NCBI GenBank assembly: GCA_029261875.1
Contig: JAJDAL010000051.1
Span: 1 to 64,000, forward strand
DNA length: 64,000 bases
Direction of reading: 5' to 3'
Source of the DNA: Deltaproteobacteria bacterium
Lineage (GTDB): Bacteria > Myxococcota_A > UBA9160 > JAJDAL01
In this document: piece by piece, positions 42,640 to 51,839 of the stretch
Layout of the letters: every line of letters starts with the position of its first letter
Position numbering within the stretch: the first letter of the stretch is position 1
The notes under the pieces: generated by a model
Seen by the model: the letters and a program-made list of their open reading frames with translations, nothing else
Told to the model about the DNA's origin: nothing
Database searches by the model: none
Made by a program: the position numbers and the translations under genes

Positions 42640-43137
42640 CTAGACGGAACCCCGCTCGCCCGATCGCCCGAGCAACAGAATCATGAAAAAGGAGAACGCG
42701 TTCACGAGAAGTCCGAACACTCCGAGCAGATACGGCCAGGACTGGGCAAGGAACACGTTTACCGCTTGGAGGCACATGATTGCAGCAATCCAAACGAATA
42801 GAAGTCGCGGGATGGGCGAATTCGTACCGGCGACTCGAATCTGTCGCACCCGATGCGCCGCGATGCCGCCTTGCCAGGAAAAGAGCGCGATGCTCCCGAT
42901 TCGCCATACCGTCGGCTCCGGCAATCGCGCTTCGAAGAGGACCGCGGGGAGAAGCGCAAATGCGGTGGCCATCGCCGACGCGATCAAGAGCATTCTCAAG
43001 AGAAGCTGCTGGTCCTGCGACCAGCTGGCAAGATCGCGGCTACGAATCGCTGCGACGATCCCGGAAAAACCCGCCATGCCGACAGCCACTTCGACAGCGG
43101 AGGACAGGAATGAATCTGCAGACAAAGCGCCGCCCAA
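42640..43137 (-). CDS. Four-TM membrane protein, paralog 3
   Basis: A 165-residue member of the same family: VEVAVGMAGFSGIVAAI, EPTVWRIGSIALFSW, four TM segments. The start is uncertain: TTG 43137 gives a length like its paralogs, with GGAG about 11 bp upstream; a GTG five codons earlier is also possible. The longer open frame upstream is a composition artefact. It is the first gene of the three-gene run. Confidence 0.7.
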   Translation of the reverse strand: MGGALSADSFLSSAVEVAVGMAGFSGIVAAIRSRDLASWSQDQQLLLRMLLIASAMATAFALLPAVLFEARLPEPTVWRIGSIALFSWQGGIAAHRVRQIRVAGTNSPIPRLLFVWIAAIMCLQAVNVFLAQSWPYLLGVFGLLVNAFSFFMILLLGRSGERGSV

Positions 43138-43334
43138 TGGACCGGGCACTCCGCTGCGGCCAACAGCGCTTCCGAGGCCGCCCGAGCACCGCCGTGAATC
43201 CCAGGAAGCTACCAAACCTCGGTTGGAACGCGCTGCTGGGCAGCGCACCGCCACCGAAAGCACCCCCTGACGCTGTTTCCGCTCATCGTCCCGGTGGGCG
43301 TCTCGGGCGCACGCTCGGTCCCTCTCCCGAAGAT

Positions 43335-43829
43335 CTACGAACGACCGAGTAGCTCGAGGACGCGTTTCGGGTTGTACCCCGTTACCGTGTTCTTCCCAAT
43401 CACGGTGAGAGGCACCCCGCGCCCACCGAGGCGTTTGTAACGACGCTCGGCGGCGCGATCTTTCTCGATGTCGTAGCGCGTAAAGGCGATCCCCTCCGCG
43501 GCGAGAAAGCGCTCGAGTTTTTTGCAATAGCCACACCAGGGAGTGACGAAAATCTCCACGGTCTTGGCTTGCTGGCTCGGTTGCGGAGCCCTTGCGCGGG
43601 TCGGCGGCGCGGCTGCGTGCTTGGGCGGTCGCTTGGCGGGCGGGCGTGTCTTCACCGTCCGGAGCTGGTCCCGATAGCGTGCCGGGACCTGATCCGGGTC
43701 GGTCACCATGTGGCGTTTCCCGGTGTCATCGGTGTAGCGATAGAAGTCCGCCGCCGCGGATAGCGGAAACAGGTGCACGACGAAGACGGCGAAGAGCGCG
43801 ATGCGCCGCGGCGAGAAACCGAAACTCAC
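43335..43829 (-). CDS. Exported DUF4124/glutaredoxin-family protein
   Basis: A 164-residue protein. GTG 43829 gives a signal peptide (ends near SAAA). A short DUF4124 segment follows (DFYRYTDDTGKRHMVTD), then a Pro/Lys-rich linker, then a glutaredoxin domain with WCGYC (C99, C102) and GGRGVPLTVIGKNTVTGY holding the cis-Pro. It probably acts as a periplasmic thiol oxidoreductase or chaperone-like protein. It stands alone, divergent from the sulfatase. Confidence 0.85.
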   Translation of the reverse strand: MSFGFSPRRIALFAVFVVHLFPLSAAADFYRYTDDTGKRHMVTDPDQVPARYRDQLRTVKTRPPAKRPPKHAAAPPTRARAPQPSQQAKTVEIFVTPWCGYCKKLERFLAAEGIAFTRYDIEKDRAAERRYKRLGGRGVPLTVIGKNTVTGYNPKRVLELLGRS

Positions 43830-44038
43830 ATCACGGACATCGACCCATTCGCACCCTGGCTGTACGCGCGCCCGATGCGCAGCACACCCGCGCCGCAGTG
43901 GAAGCGGCGGAACGCTAGCCCCTCCTACCAACGAGCCCATCGTGCGAAACCCCGAGAATCGCCGGTGGTTCGCCTGTGCAGTTCGCCAGCCCTTATACTC
44001 CGAGCATGGCGCCCCACCGGTTCCAAAGAGGACCCAGA

Positions 44039-45685
44039 GTGAGTCGTTTGATCTCACTCTGGGTTTCCGCCGTTCTTGGGATCGCCGCTGCGGATTCCGT
44101 GGCGGCCTTGGAAGATCGCTGGAACGTCGTCTTGCTCATGGCCGAAGACATGAGCCCGCGCATCGGCCCCTACGGTGATTCGGTCGCCCACACCCCGAAT
44201 CTCAACCGTCTCGCTTCCGAGGGAACGCGATACACACACGCTTTCACCACCGCCGGCGTTTGCGCTCCGAGTCGCGCCGCCATCCTGATGGGCGTGCATC
44301 AGAACCACTGGGGTGCCGGCCACATGCGCGCCTACGGGGACGGCGGATACGTGGCTGTTCCTCCCCCCAACTGGAAAGCCTTTCCGGAATTGCTGCGCGC
44401 CGCGGGCTACTACGTCGTCAACAATGGGAAGACCGACTACCAAATGGGAACGACCCTGGGCGGTGCCTACGGGGGCCCCGAAAGCATCTGGGACGAACCG
44501 CGCGCCGAGGATTGGCGCGGGCGCCCCGACGGCCAACCCTTCTTTGCCTACATCAGCTTTCTCACGACCCACGAAAGCCAGGTTTGGCCGACCTGGGATC
44601 TCACGAGTTTCACGAAAATCGCCATGGCGTTTCTCCGCATTCCCACGCACTGGCGCTGGGAAGATCGAACGGATCCGGCCAGCATCCTCCTCCCATCGTA
44701 CTATCCCGACACGCCCACGGTCCGAGCCGATCTGGCGAGGCACTACAACAACATTGCCGTGATGGATACGCAGGTCGGGAACGTTCTTCAGAAACTCGAA
44801 GACGACGGCATCGCCGACCGAACGCTCGTGATCTTCACCAGCGATCACGGCGACGGCCTTCCGCGAGCGAAGCGCTGGTTGTACGACTCGGGGATCCGGG
44901 TTCCGCTGATCGTGCGTTGGCCGGGCCAGGCCGAACCCGACGCCGTCGCCGAAGAACTCGTGAGTGGAGTCGACCTGGCCCCCACGATCCTCGCCGCTGC
45001 CGGGATCGAGCCTCCCGACTGGATGGAGGGGCGCGTCTTCGTCGGTCCCAATCCGGGTCCGGAGCCCCCTCACGTATTTGCCGCCCGCGACCGCATCAAC
45101 GAATCCCTCGACCGCGTGCGCGCCGTGCGCGACCGGCGCTTCAAGTACGTGCGTCACCTGATACCCGATCAGCCCTACGTACTCGACGGGGCGTTTCGCG
45201 ATCAGATGCCCATGATGAAAGAACTTCGATCCCTCGCAGCGGAGGGCAAGCTCGACGCCGTTTCGTCTCTTTGGTTTCGCGAGCGGCGCGATGCCGAGGA
45301 GCTCTTCGATACCGACGCCGATCCGGAAGAAACGCGAAACCTCGCGCGAGACCCGGCCTATCGACACGCGCTAACGCGAATGCGGAGCATCCTCGACGCC
45401 CGCCTGGCGACGAAGCGCGACCTGGGACTTCTCCCCGAATCCCAATTGGCCGAACGATTCTGGCCCGACGGAAAACAGCCGACGACCTACGCCCCCAGAT
45501 TCGAGCGTCGAAACGCCTCGATCCATATCGCGTGCGACACGCCGGGCGCGTCGATTCTCTGGAAACGCCCATCCGATGCGGGTTGGAGGCTCTACACAGC
45601 GCCCATCAACGTCGAAGGAAAAACGCAGATCTGGGCCAAGGCGGTACGCTACGGCTTCAAGCAGAGCGCCACCGTTCGACTTTAG
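44039..45685 (+). CDS. Sulfatase, secreted (canonical FGE motif)
   Basis: A 548-residue sulfatase. GTG 44039 is chosen over ATG 44006 because GAGGA lies 6-7 bp upstream and the protein then starts with a normal signal peptide. It has VVLLMAEDMSPRIGPYG, HTPNLNRLASEG, and the formylglycine motif CAPSRAAILMG (C75-A-P-S-R79), all canonical. FTSDHGDGLPRAKRWLYDSG carries the second metal site. The C-terminal 60 residues form an added beta module (SIHIACDTPGASILWKRPSD, chitobiase-C-like). It would desulfate a carbohydrate or steroid-type sulfate in the periplasm. The converting enzyme is not in this window. Confidence 0.92.
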   Translation: MSRLISLWVSAVLGIAAADSVAALEDRWNVVLLMAEDMSPRIGPYGDSVAHTPNLNRLASEGTRYTHAFTTAGVCAPSRAAILMGVHQNHWGAGHMRAYGDGGYVAVPPPNWKAFPELLRAAGYYVVNNGKTDYQMGTTLGGAYGGPESIWDEPRAEDWRGRPDGQPFFAYISFLTTHESQVWPTWDLTSFTKIAMAFLRIPTHWRWEDRTDPASILLPSYYPDTPTVRADLARHYNNIAVMDTQVGNVLQKLEDDGIADRTLVIFTSDHGDGLPRAKRWLYDSGIRVPLIVRWPGQAEPDAVAEELVSGVDLAPTILAAAGIEPPDWMEGRVFVGPNPGPEPPHVFAARDRINESLDRVRAVRDRRFKYVRHLIPDQPYVLDGAFRDQMPMMKELRSLAAEGKLDAVSSLWFRERRDAEELFDTDADPEETRNLARDPAYRHALTRMRSILDARLATKRDLGLLPESQLAERFWPDGKQPTTYAPRFERRNASIHIACDTPGASILWKRPSDAGWRLYTAPINVEGKTQIWAKAVRYGFKQSATVRL

Positions 45686-45818
45686 TAACGGAGATCGTGC
45701 TCGATTCTCGTGGCTGGTGTGCTGGGAGTCTCTGCGACGGGGATTGGTAACGGACCGCTGCGAGCGGTCGAGCACGGCGACACTTCGCGGAAGTGCAACC
45801 AATCGCTCCCGCCCTCGC

Positions 45819-46811
45819 CTACATACCCGGGTACCAGAAGACGGATTTCCCGGTGGCGGTGCGGCCCGAGTACATTCCTCCGCCGACGGTGCCGCGCGCA
45901 CCACCGGCTGAGCCATATCCGTGCGTGACCGAGCCACCGCCACCGCGTGAGGCCTGGATCGCCGTCGCAAGATTCGCAATCGCAGCTCCGCCTTCGGGCC
46001 CAAGGTTGCCCTGTGCGTCGAGCCAGTAGCGGCCGGGAATCGTGGTTCCAAAGATCTGGTGCAACGCCGCCTGATCCAGTGGGTGAATCTCGCGCCCGTT
46101 GATCCAGATCCCGGTCCCACCACCGGAGATGTCGACCGGCATGGGGCTCGGGAGGTTCAGTCCCGCCGCGAGGAAGCCGGCCGCCGGCCCTCCCTCCACA
46201 CCCCAGGCACCGCAAGCGACGTCGTACCAGTAGCGTCCGTCTTGAATCGCACCGTACTTCGTCTCCACTGCCCGTAGCAGCGACGCACCGACCCGGGCGC
46301 GATTGATGTACACCGGTCGGTGTGACTCGGTATCGCCCGTTGGTGGGGTGACGGTGTGAGGCGTCGAAGATGCGGTTGCTGCAGAAGGAGCGCGCGGACC
46401 CGACGCGATTCCTCGACTGAACCAGAGCGTGTCGGTCGCCTCGGGAATCGCGTTTCCGTCGCGATCGATGGGATGGATCGCCAACGCCAGGCGCCCTGCA
46501 TCGAGCTGCGCGGTGAAGCCGAGTTCCATCCCGCCGTCGTCCGTGGCGTCTCCGCGAATCCGCTGACCGTCCGATTGCCCAGCGAGGTGCAAGTTGGAAC
46601 CGCCGTCGTCCACCAGGCGAGCGGTCATCTCACCCGCGACGATCGGATCAATCGTCAGCGTCAAGGTCCCTTCTGCGCGCCACACCCCCTCGAAACCCGC
46701 AGCCTCCGGCCCGCTTTCGAACGAAGGGTCGGATTCGGGATCGCTGCCGCCGCTGCAAGCCAGCAGCATCGCCGCACAGATTAGACACGTCAGGTTTCGT
46801 ATTTCGTGCAT
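45819..46811 (-). CDS. Lipoprotein with C-terminal glycine-rich repeat
   Basis: A 330-residue lipoprotein. ATG 46811 has GAGGAGG upstream, and the signal ends with a lipobox (LLAC). A beta-rich region (VWRAEGTLTLTIDP, GLGFTAQLDAGRLALAI-like strands) is followed by two similar segments, RYWYDVACGAWGVEGGPAAG and RYWLDAQGNLGPEGGAAIAN, and a Gly/Ser tail ending near SVFWYPGM. The RYWxD...GxEGGxA repeat is not one I can name. Divergent from the metalloprotease gene. Confidence 0.7.
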   Translation of the reverse strand: MHEIRNLTCLICAAMLLACSGGSDPESDPSFESGPEAAGFEGVWRAEGTLTLTIDPIVAGEMTARLVDDGGSNLHLAGQSDGQRIRGDATDDGGMELGFTAQLDAGRLALAIHPIDRDGNAIPEATDTLWFSRGIASGPRAPSAATASSTPHTVTPPTGDTESHRPVYINRARVGASLLRAVETKYGAIQDGRYWYDVACGAWGVEGGPAAGFLAAGLNLPSPMPVDISGGGTGIWINGREIHPLDQAALHQIFGTTIPGRYWLDAQGNLGPEGGAAIANLATAIQASRGGGGSVTHGYGSAGGARGTVGGGMYSGRTATGKSVFWYPGM

Positions 46812-47318
46812 CGAAGGCCTCCTCTCCCAGGGCTTCGCGAGTTTCGCAATGGCTCGAGGAGGGTAGTTCCATCCCGCTCTACGCTCTACTCGTGATCCCC
46901 CGGCTCCTACCGACTCCGCCGCGGACGCACGACGGGCGATATCCGCTGTCCTGGGACCCGCGTTTTCGTGACCGTCCCCCCGATATTTTCCTTCTTCCCT
47001 CGAGCTGCGTACACGTAAAACCCCTTCTAGCCCTGTCGGGGAAACGCAGGTTTCGTGACCGACGTTTTGAAGGTTTTCGATTTCGTTCACTCGCGACTCC
47101 AATCGCTCGCGTGTCGGTCTCCATCGGGTCACAAAGCGATCCAAGGACTCACTAATTCACCAGACATCCGGAAAGCGAGGGTCGGGTCGAGCCCGACTCC
47201 CAAACCGAACAGGACGACAAACTTTGAATCTTCTCCAGGGCCGTGCCTCCTGGACCCTGTTCGGATCCGTCACTCAACACCCCAATCCGAAACCGGAACT
47301 CCGGGAAAGGAACTCACC
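46812..47318. other. Intergenic region, 507 bp, with a direct repeat
   Basis: No gene was seen between the divergent lipoprotein and metalloprotease genes. The 11-mer TTTCGTGACCG occurs twice in the same orientation (46964-46974 and 47051-47061), 87 bp apart, and may be a regulator site. I could not fix a promoter. Confidence 0.4.
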
Positions 47319-48611
47319 ATGCGTCGATCCGCTCACTCTCTCTACGCGACCCTTCTCGTACTCGGACTCACCCTCGTCGCGCCCATCGGTCCTGCCCATG
47401 CGGGCGCATCCAAAGACTCCCGAAGACAAGAGGTCATCGACGCAGTACGCGCGCGCTACATCCACGGCGTCACCTTGGAAATCGCCCAAGAGAAGGTTGG
47501 GCCCGACCGGGTCGATGTCCTGGTGGACCTGCTGGCCGAACCCGAATTCGATGCGCGGGACAATGTGGTCGCTTTTCTTCACCATCTCGGGACGGACACG
47601 AGCATCGATGCTCTGCTCACGCACCTCCACGAACCGGTTGGAGACCCTTACGCCCCCGCCAACGACCGCGCGCTTTTGTTGGCGCCGCAAACGCTGGGCG
47701 GAATCGCCGGTCGCGGACACACCCGCGCCTTGACCGCCCTACTCGACATGACTGCGGAACGCTCCGAGGGTGGCATTTTGGCGCGTTCGGCTACGCGCTC
47801 CGCACAGCCGAGTGGAACTCTTGACGATCTGATCGAAATGGCGATGCGGGGACTCGCTTACTCTCAGGATTCCACGGCCCTCAAACGACTGCAGCAACTG
47901 CGCGACGGCACCGTGTCGCCCTCGTCGCGCTTGCGCATGGACGGTCCGGCAGAAACTGCGATCGAACTCTACGACGAACTGGCCGCCGGAGTGACCCTCC
48001 AGTCGAACAGTGAAACCCCGAGCCTCCTGTCCGGGGGAGACGCGGATCCCGCGAATTGGTTTCGGGAGTACAATTTCCGGTTCGCGAACCACACTTCCGT
48101 GACGAATCCGATGACGCTATCGCGGGCGGACGATCTGGCCACCCATGCCACCGCGAACCTCGGAACGTCTTCCTATCCGGGCGACATGGCGTGCTGCATT
48201 CGCGCGGTCCGCAATTCGTCCGCGGGTACGTTCGGCGCCACCAACGGAATCATCAACAACGCGAGCCAGCGCAATAGCGTCTGGAACGCAGGCCCCGAAC
48301 GCTTCAAGGTGGTTCGGATCATCAACTATTGCGACGGACCCGGCCTAAACTTGGTCGGCTGCGCCCGAATCAACGGAAATGGGATCGCGGTTGTGCGCCT
48401 CGACAATCTCCATGCGGAAGCGATGCTTTGGAGCCACGAACTCGGCCACAACGTCGGACTGAGCCACAACAATTCCGACAGCCGCCTCGTGATGTTCCCC
48501 GAGCTTTCCGCAGACCCCGCACTCAACGTCGGCCTGACGGACAACAACTGCAGCAAATTCCATTCCGCCGGAAAGAAGGCGGAACCCTGCAACGGGGTCG
48601 GCTGCTTTTAA
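47319..48611 (+). CDS. Secreted metzincin-type zinc metalloprotease
   Basis: A 430-residue exported protease; ATG 47319 gives a signal ending near AHA. The first 220 residues contain HEAT-like helical repeats (ARDNVVAFLHHLGTDTSID; LDDLIEMAMRGLAY). The C-terminal part has the elongated metzincin zinc site HELGHNVGLSH (about 373-383) and a downstream Met (VMFPE) suited to the Met-turn. Cys pairs fit extracellular folding. The combination HEAT plus metzincin is unusual, and the target is unknown. It is alone on this strand. Confidence 0.85.
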   Translation: MRRSAHSLYATLLVLGLTLVAPIGPAHAGASKDSRRQEVIDAVRARYIHGVTLEIAQEKVGPDRVDVLVDLLAEPEFDARDNVVAFLHHLGTDTSIDALLTHLHEPVGDPYAPANDRALLLAPQTLGGIAGRGHTRALTALLDMTAERSEGGILARSATRSAQPSGTLDDLIEMAMRGLAYSQDSTALKRLQQLRDGTVSPSSRLRMDGPAETAIELYDELAAGVTLQSNSETPSLLSGGDADPANWFREYNFRFANHTSVTNPMTLSRADDLATHATANLGTSSYPGDMACCIRAVRNSSAGTFGATNGIINNASQRNSVWNAGPERFKVVRIINYCDGPGLNLVGCARINGNGIAVVRLDNLHAEAMLWSHELGHNVGLSHNNSDSRLVMFPELSADPALNVGLTDNNCSKFHSAGKKAEPCNGVGCF

Positions 48612-48690
48612 AGAGCCGCCGCGGCGGCGAACACAGCCACCCCCACGAAGCTGCGAAGGAAATGGGCGCGAGCCGATACGGTGCGGGACA

Positions 48691-49698
48691 TTAGTCCTGG
48701 ACGCACCATACCCGGGCGCCCTCGTTGCAAACCCGGTTATCGGGTTGCCAAGGGGAAATCGTTCGGGACCCACCGCTCCAATTCGAATGCAGCTTCACGA
48801 TCACGCCCTGGTCCGCGTTCGAATTCGACGTAAAACCCTGACAATTGCCGAGATACGCGCTCTGCCCCGTTCGGACCCAGCCGGATTCGGCCGGCGCACC
48901 TTCACCCGAATCCGCCAAGGACAGGCCGATGCCAAACAGCCTCCGGTACTCCAGGTCCCCGGGGCTCGAAATCTCGAACAGCGACGCCATGTGAAAACCG
49001 CTGCGACACGCGTTCGCCGCCTCAGCACCGTCGTAGGTCGCGTTCGCCGTGAGATAGTAGAAGCGCGCGGCTCGCGGCGAGCAACCTCCGTCGGCGCAGA
49101 AATTGGAACCGCCGGCGGGTATTCCAGTCCTGCCCCCGATGAAAGAGAAGACCGCCGCGAAAACATTGTCAGCGAAATAGCTGTCGGCTCCGACGCGTAC
49201 CACACATGACCCTGCCGAACGATTCGAAAGCAGAAGACTCCGAGCGCCGAGGATCGCTCCAGCGTTCGCGCAGTTGATGAGAGCCATGTTCTCCAAGAGC
49301 GCGTCATCGCCCAGAGCGACGCCAATCCCCATGCCCATCACCTCTCCATTGCGCAGAGTGACGCGGTTGGGGCTCTCTTCGAGGGGGGCAAAGGTAGCGA
49401 GTCCAATCCCAATACCGGTTCCGGTGTTGGGACCGAGGACCGAGAAACCATTCAGATCCAACCACACGTCATCCGCTGCGACGTTGATTCCATCTTTTCC
49501 CACGGATACCTGCAAATGTCCCGTAAGGCGATAGCTTCCCGATTCCGACAGCGTGACGGGAAAGCCCGGTAGGTCTCCGCTCGTAACGCCGCCCGCAAGT
49601 GCGGAAGCCTGGTTGATTTCTACGACGCCATCGATGGCGCCCGCGCGAGGTGCGGCCATCAGCAGGATCAACACCGCTAGTTTGACGAGGTGGCGCAT
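48691..49698 (-). CDS. Secreted beta-helix/lectin-like protein, tandem paralog 1
   Basis: A 335-residue protein with a signal peptide (ends near RAGA). After IDGVVEINQ comes a right-handed parallel beta-helix region with GSYRLTGHLQV, VWLDLNGFSVLG and NRVTLRNGEVMGMG rungs. The last 130 residues look C-type-lectin-like or FGE-like: ARFYYLT, ACRSGFHMASLFEIS, GWVRTGQ, a Cys ladder and a terminal VWCVQD. It is the last of three tandem, clearly related genes on this strand, 10 bp after paralog 2. It is probably a cell-surface adhesin or carbohydrate-binding protein. Confidence 0.78.
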   Translation of the reverse strand: MRHLVKLAVLILLMAAPRAGAIDGVVEINQASALAGGVTSGDLPGFPVTLSESGSYRLTGHLQVSVGKDGINVAADDVWLDLNGFSVLGPNTGTGIGIGLATFAPLEESPNRVTLRNGEVMGMGIGVALGDDALLENMALINCANAGAILGARSLLLSNRSAGSCVVRVGADSYFADNVFAAVFSFIGGRTGIPAGGSNFCADGGCSPRAARFYYLTANATYDGAEAANACRSGFHMASLFEISSPGDLEYRRLFGIGLSLADSGEGAPAESGWVRTGQSAYLGNCQGFTSNSNADQGVIVKLHSNWSGGSRTISPWQPDNRVCNEGARVWCVQD

Positions 49699-49708
49699 TC
49701 GTCGCGTC

Positions 49709-50779
49709 TCAGTCCTGCACACACCACACCCGCTGTGGCTCATTGCACGCTTCAGTTCGAGTTTCCCAAGGCGACGACGAAACGCCGTTGGGAGCCCAAT
49801 TGCGCGCAGGGTTTGCAACGGTCCCTTGGTGGTCCGCAGAATTCGAGCTGTAGGCTCCGCAGTTTGCGCTTCCCGCCTGCCCGACGGCGAGGAACGGACG
49901 GCCGGTTCGGATCCAACCCGCGAGTGCGGGCGGACCACTTCCGGCGTCCGCCTGGGACTCGGCGAAGAATTCGTTTTCGAAGTACTGAACGGAGGAGAAG
50001 TTGGCGATCTCGAAGAAAGATGCCATGTGGAACCCCAGGAAGCACGCCGACGGCGCCGCTTGGGCGTCGACTTCTTCGACGGTGAGGTAGTACAGACGTT
50101 CGCCTCGCGCGGTACAACTACTGGCACTGCATCGATTCTCGCCGCCGGACGCAAAGCCGATTTGGGCTTCAAACAATTCCACCACGGGAGAGGCGCCCAC
50201 CAGGATGTTGCGCACGAATGCACTGTCGTTGCCGAGCACCAAGCCGAAAGACGCATCTCCCCCGTCGATCCGATTGGCAACGACCAGACTCTGGTCTCCG
50301 ACTCGCACACAGATGCTGCCGCAATCGCGGACCTGCAATCCCTCGGCGTAGGATTGCTCGCCGAGGAACACCGCGGTCTCGAGTCCGGAAACGTTCCCGT
50401 TGCGCAAGGTCACGCGGTTCGCGCCTTCGAGAGCCGCCAGCGATTTCCCAATTCCAAATCCGCTGCTCGTGTTGCTGCCGCGAACCGTGAAACCGTTCAG
50501 GTCCAGTGTCACGTCGTCCGCGACGATGGTGACGCCGTCGCTACCCGAGGGAACCTCCAAGTTCCCGGTGAGGCGGTAGCTACCGGGTTGCGTGAGGCTC
50601 GCGGGAAAGCCCGCGGCATCCCCGGGAGTGATCCCCCCGACCAGCGTTCGCTCCTGATTGATCTCCACCACACCGTCGATCGCCGAAGCGCCGGGGACCG
50701 ATAATCCGATCGCCGCGCCAACGACGAGTCCCAACGCTCGCCGCGAGCGCTCGCGCCTACCAGAATCAGTTCTGGACAC
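49709..50779 (-). CDS. Secreted beta-helix/lectin-like protein, tandem paralog 2
   Basis: A 356-residue paralog of its neighbours. GTG 50779 is chosen because it yields a signal peptide with Arg-rich N-region (MSRTDSGRRERSRRALGLVV) and overlaps the upstream gene's end by 14 bp, so coupled translation is likely. The same layout holds: IDGVVEINQ, GSYRLTGNLEV, VTLDLNGFTVRG, NRVTLRNGNVSG, then the lectin-like module FHMASFFEIANF, GWIRTGRPF and VWCVQD. Confidence 0.75.
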   Translation of the reverse strand: MSRTDSGRRERSRRALGLVVGAAIGLSVPGASAIDGVVEINQERTLVGGITPGDAAGFPASLTQPGSYRLTGNLEVPSGSDGVTIVADDVTLDLNGFTVRGSNTSSGFGIGKSLAALEGANRVTLRNGNVSGLETAVFLGEQSYAEGLQVRDCGSICVRVGDQSLVVANRIDGGDASFGLVLGNDSAFVRNILVGASPVVELFEAQIGFASGGENRCSASSCTARGERLYYLTVEEVDAQAAPSACFLGFHMASFFEIANFSSVQYFENEFFAESQADAGSGPPALAGWIRTGRPFLAVGQAGSANCGAYSSNSADHQGTVANPARNWAPNGVSSSPWETRTEACNEPQRVWCVQD

Positions 50780-51839
50780 ACCACACCGCGTGAAGCTGGT
50801 TGCAGAATTCGGTGACTGAATCCCAGGGAGAAATTTGAACCGCGCCCGTTGTCCATGCCGGGTTGAGTCGCATGATCGTTCCCAGGTGGTTGCCCATGTT
50901 GGAGTCGTAGGCGTCGCAGTTGGCAGTGCCGGCGTCACCCGCGGTCGCGGCCTCCCCGCCCGTGCGCACCCAACCGAATTCCACCGGCGGGCCCTGTCCC
51001 GAATCGGCGAGCGTGCGCCCCAGCACCGGGACGTAAACGAGATTGGCGGGATTCGCGAGTTCCGAGAAGCTGGCCACGTGGTACCCCGCTTGACACGAAC
51101 CCGAATCGAGCGCTCCAGAATCGGCACCTTCCGAGAGATAGTAAAGGCGTTCGCCACGCACGGAGCAAAGCCCGTCATTGCAAACGTTTCCTCCACCCGA
51201 AACACCGCCCGTCACGGATCGATTCGCCCCGCGCCCGGACAAGACGTTTCGGACGTATAGGGTTTCATCACCCAGGAAGAGACCTTGAAATCCATTCATC
51301 CCCACACGGTTTTGGATCAGCAGGCCACGTTCGCCAACTGTGATCCCGTTTCCGCCGCATTGGCTCACCGCCATATCCTCGATCCGCGCATCGTCTTCGA
51401 GCACGATGCCGTTGCTCCCCATGCCGACGATCGACCCATTGCGCAAGGTCACGCGGTTGCCACTCGACTGAGATGTCAAACGAGCGATCCCTTGCCCGAT
51501 ACCTTGCGGACAACCGCCGGGGGTGCAGACATTGGGTCCCCGCACGCTGAAACCGTTCAAGTCGATCTCGACGTCATTGGTATCGATGACGATGGCCGGC
51601 GCATCGAGGGAGCTGACTTCGAGATTGCTGGTGAGCCGGTAACTACCCGCCACCCGGATCACCACGGGAAACCCCGGTGCATCCGACACGAAGTCTCCCG
51701 TTACCCCGCCCGCCACGGCCACGGTTTGATTGATCTCGATCACGCCGTCGACCGCCGCTGCGGGCGCAGCGGCGATCACAAGGCAAAGGGTCGCCCAAAG
51801 GGCGCACGCTACGCTTCGCTGTCCCCAACCCAACTTCAT
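50766..51839 (-). CDS. Secreted beta-helix/lectin-like protein, tandem paralog 3
   Basis: A 357-residue paralog, first gene of the three. ATG 51839 (MKLGWGQRS) is preceded by GAGGGG and gives a signal ending near PAAA. It has VDGVIEINQ, GSYRLTSNLEV, VEIDLNGFSVRG with an extra CTPGGCPQ insertion, NRVTLRNGSIVGMG, then YHVASFSELAN, GWVRTGGEA and VWCVQN. A TTGACA hexamer about 103 bp upstream may start the operon. Confidence 0.78.
   Translation of the reverse strand: MKLGWGQRSVACALWATLCLVIAAAPAAAVDGVIEINQTVAVAGGVTGDFVSDAPGFPVVIRVAGSYRLTSNLEVSSLDAPAIVIDTNDVEIDLNGFSVRGPNVCTPGGCPQGIGQGIARLTSQSSGNRVTLRNGSIVGMGSNGIVLEDDARIEDMAVSQCGGNGITVGERGLLIQNRVGMNGFQGLFLGDETLYVRNVLSGRGANRSVTGGVSGGGNVCNDGLCSVRGERLYYLSEGADSGALDSGSCQAGYHVASFSELANPANLVYVPVLGRTLADSGQGPPVEFGWVRTGGEAATAGDAGTANCDAYDSNMGNHLGTIMRLNPAWTTGAVQISPWDSVTEFCNQLHAVWCVQN

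Noticed and set aside
44054..45367. 437-residue open frame opposite the second sulfatase
   Set aside because: Antisense to the canonical sulfatase with no domain, start or ribosome site of its own.
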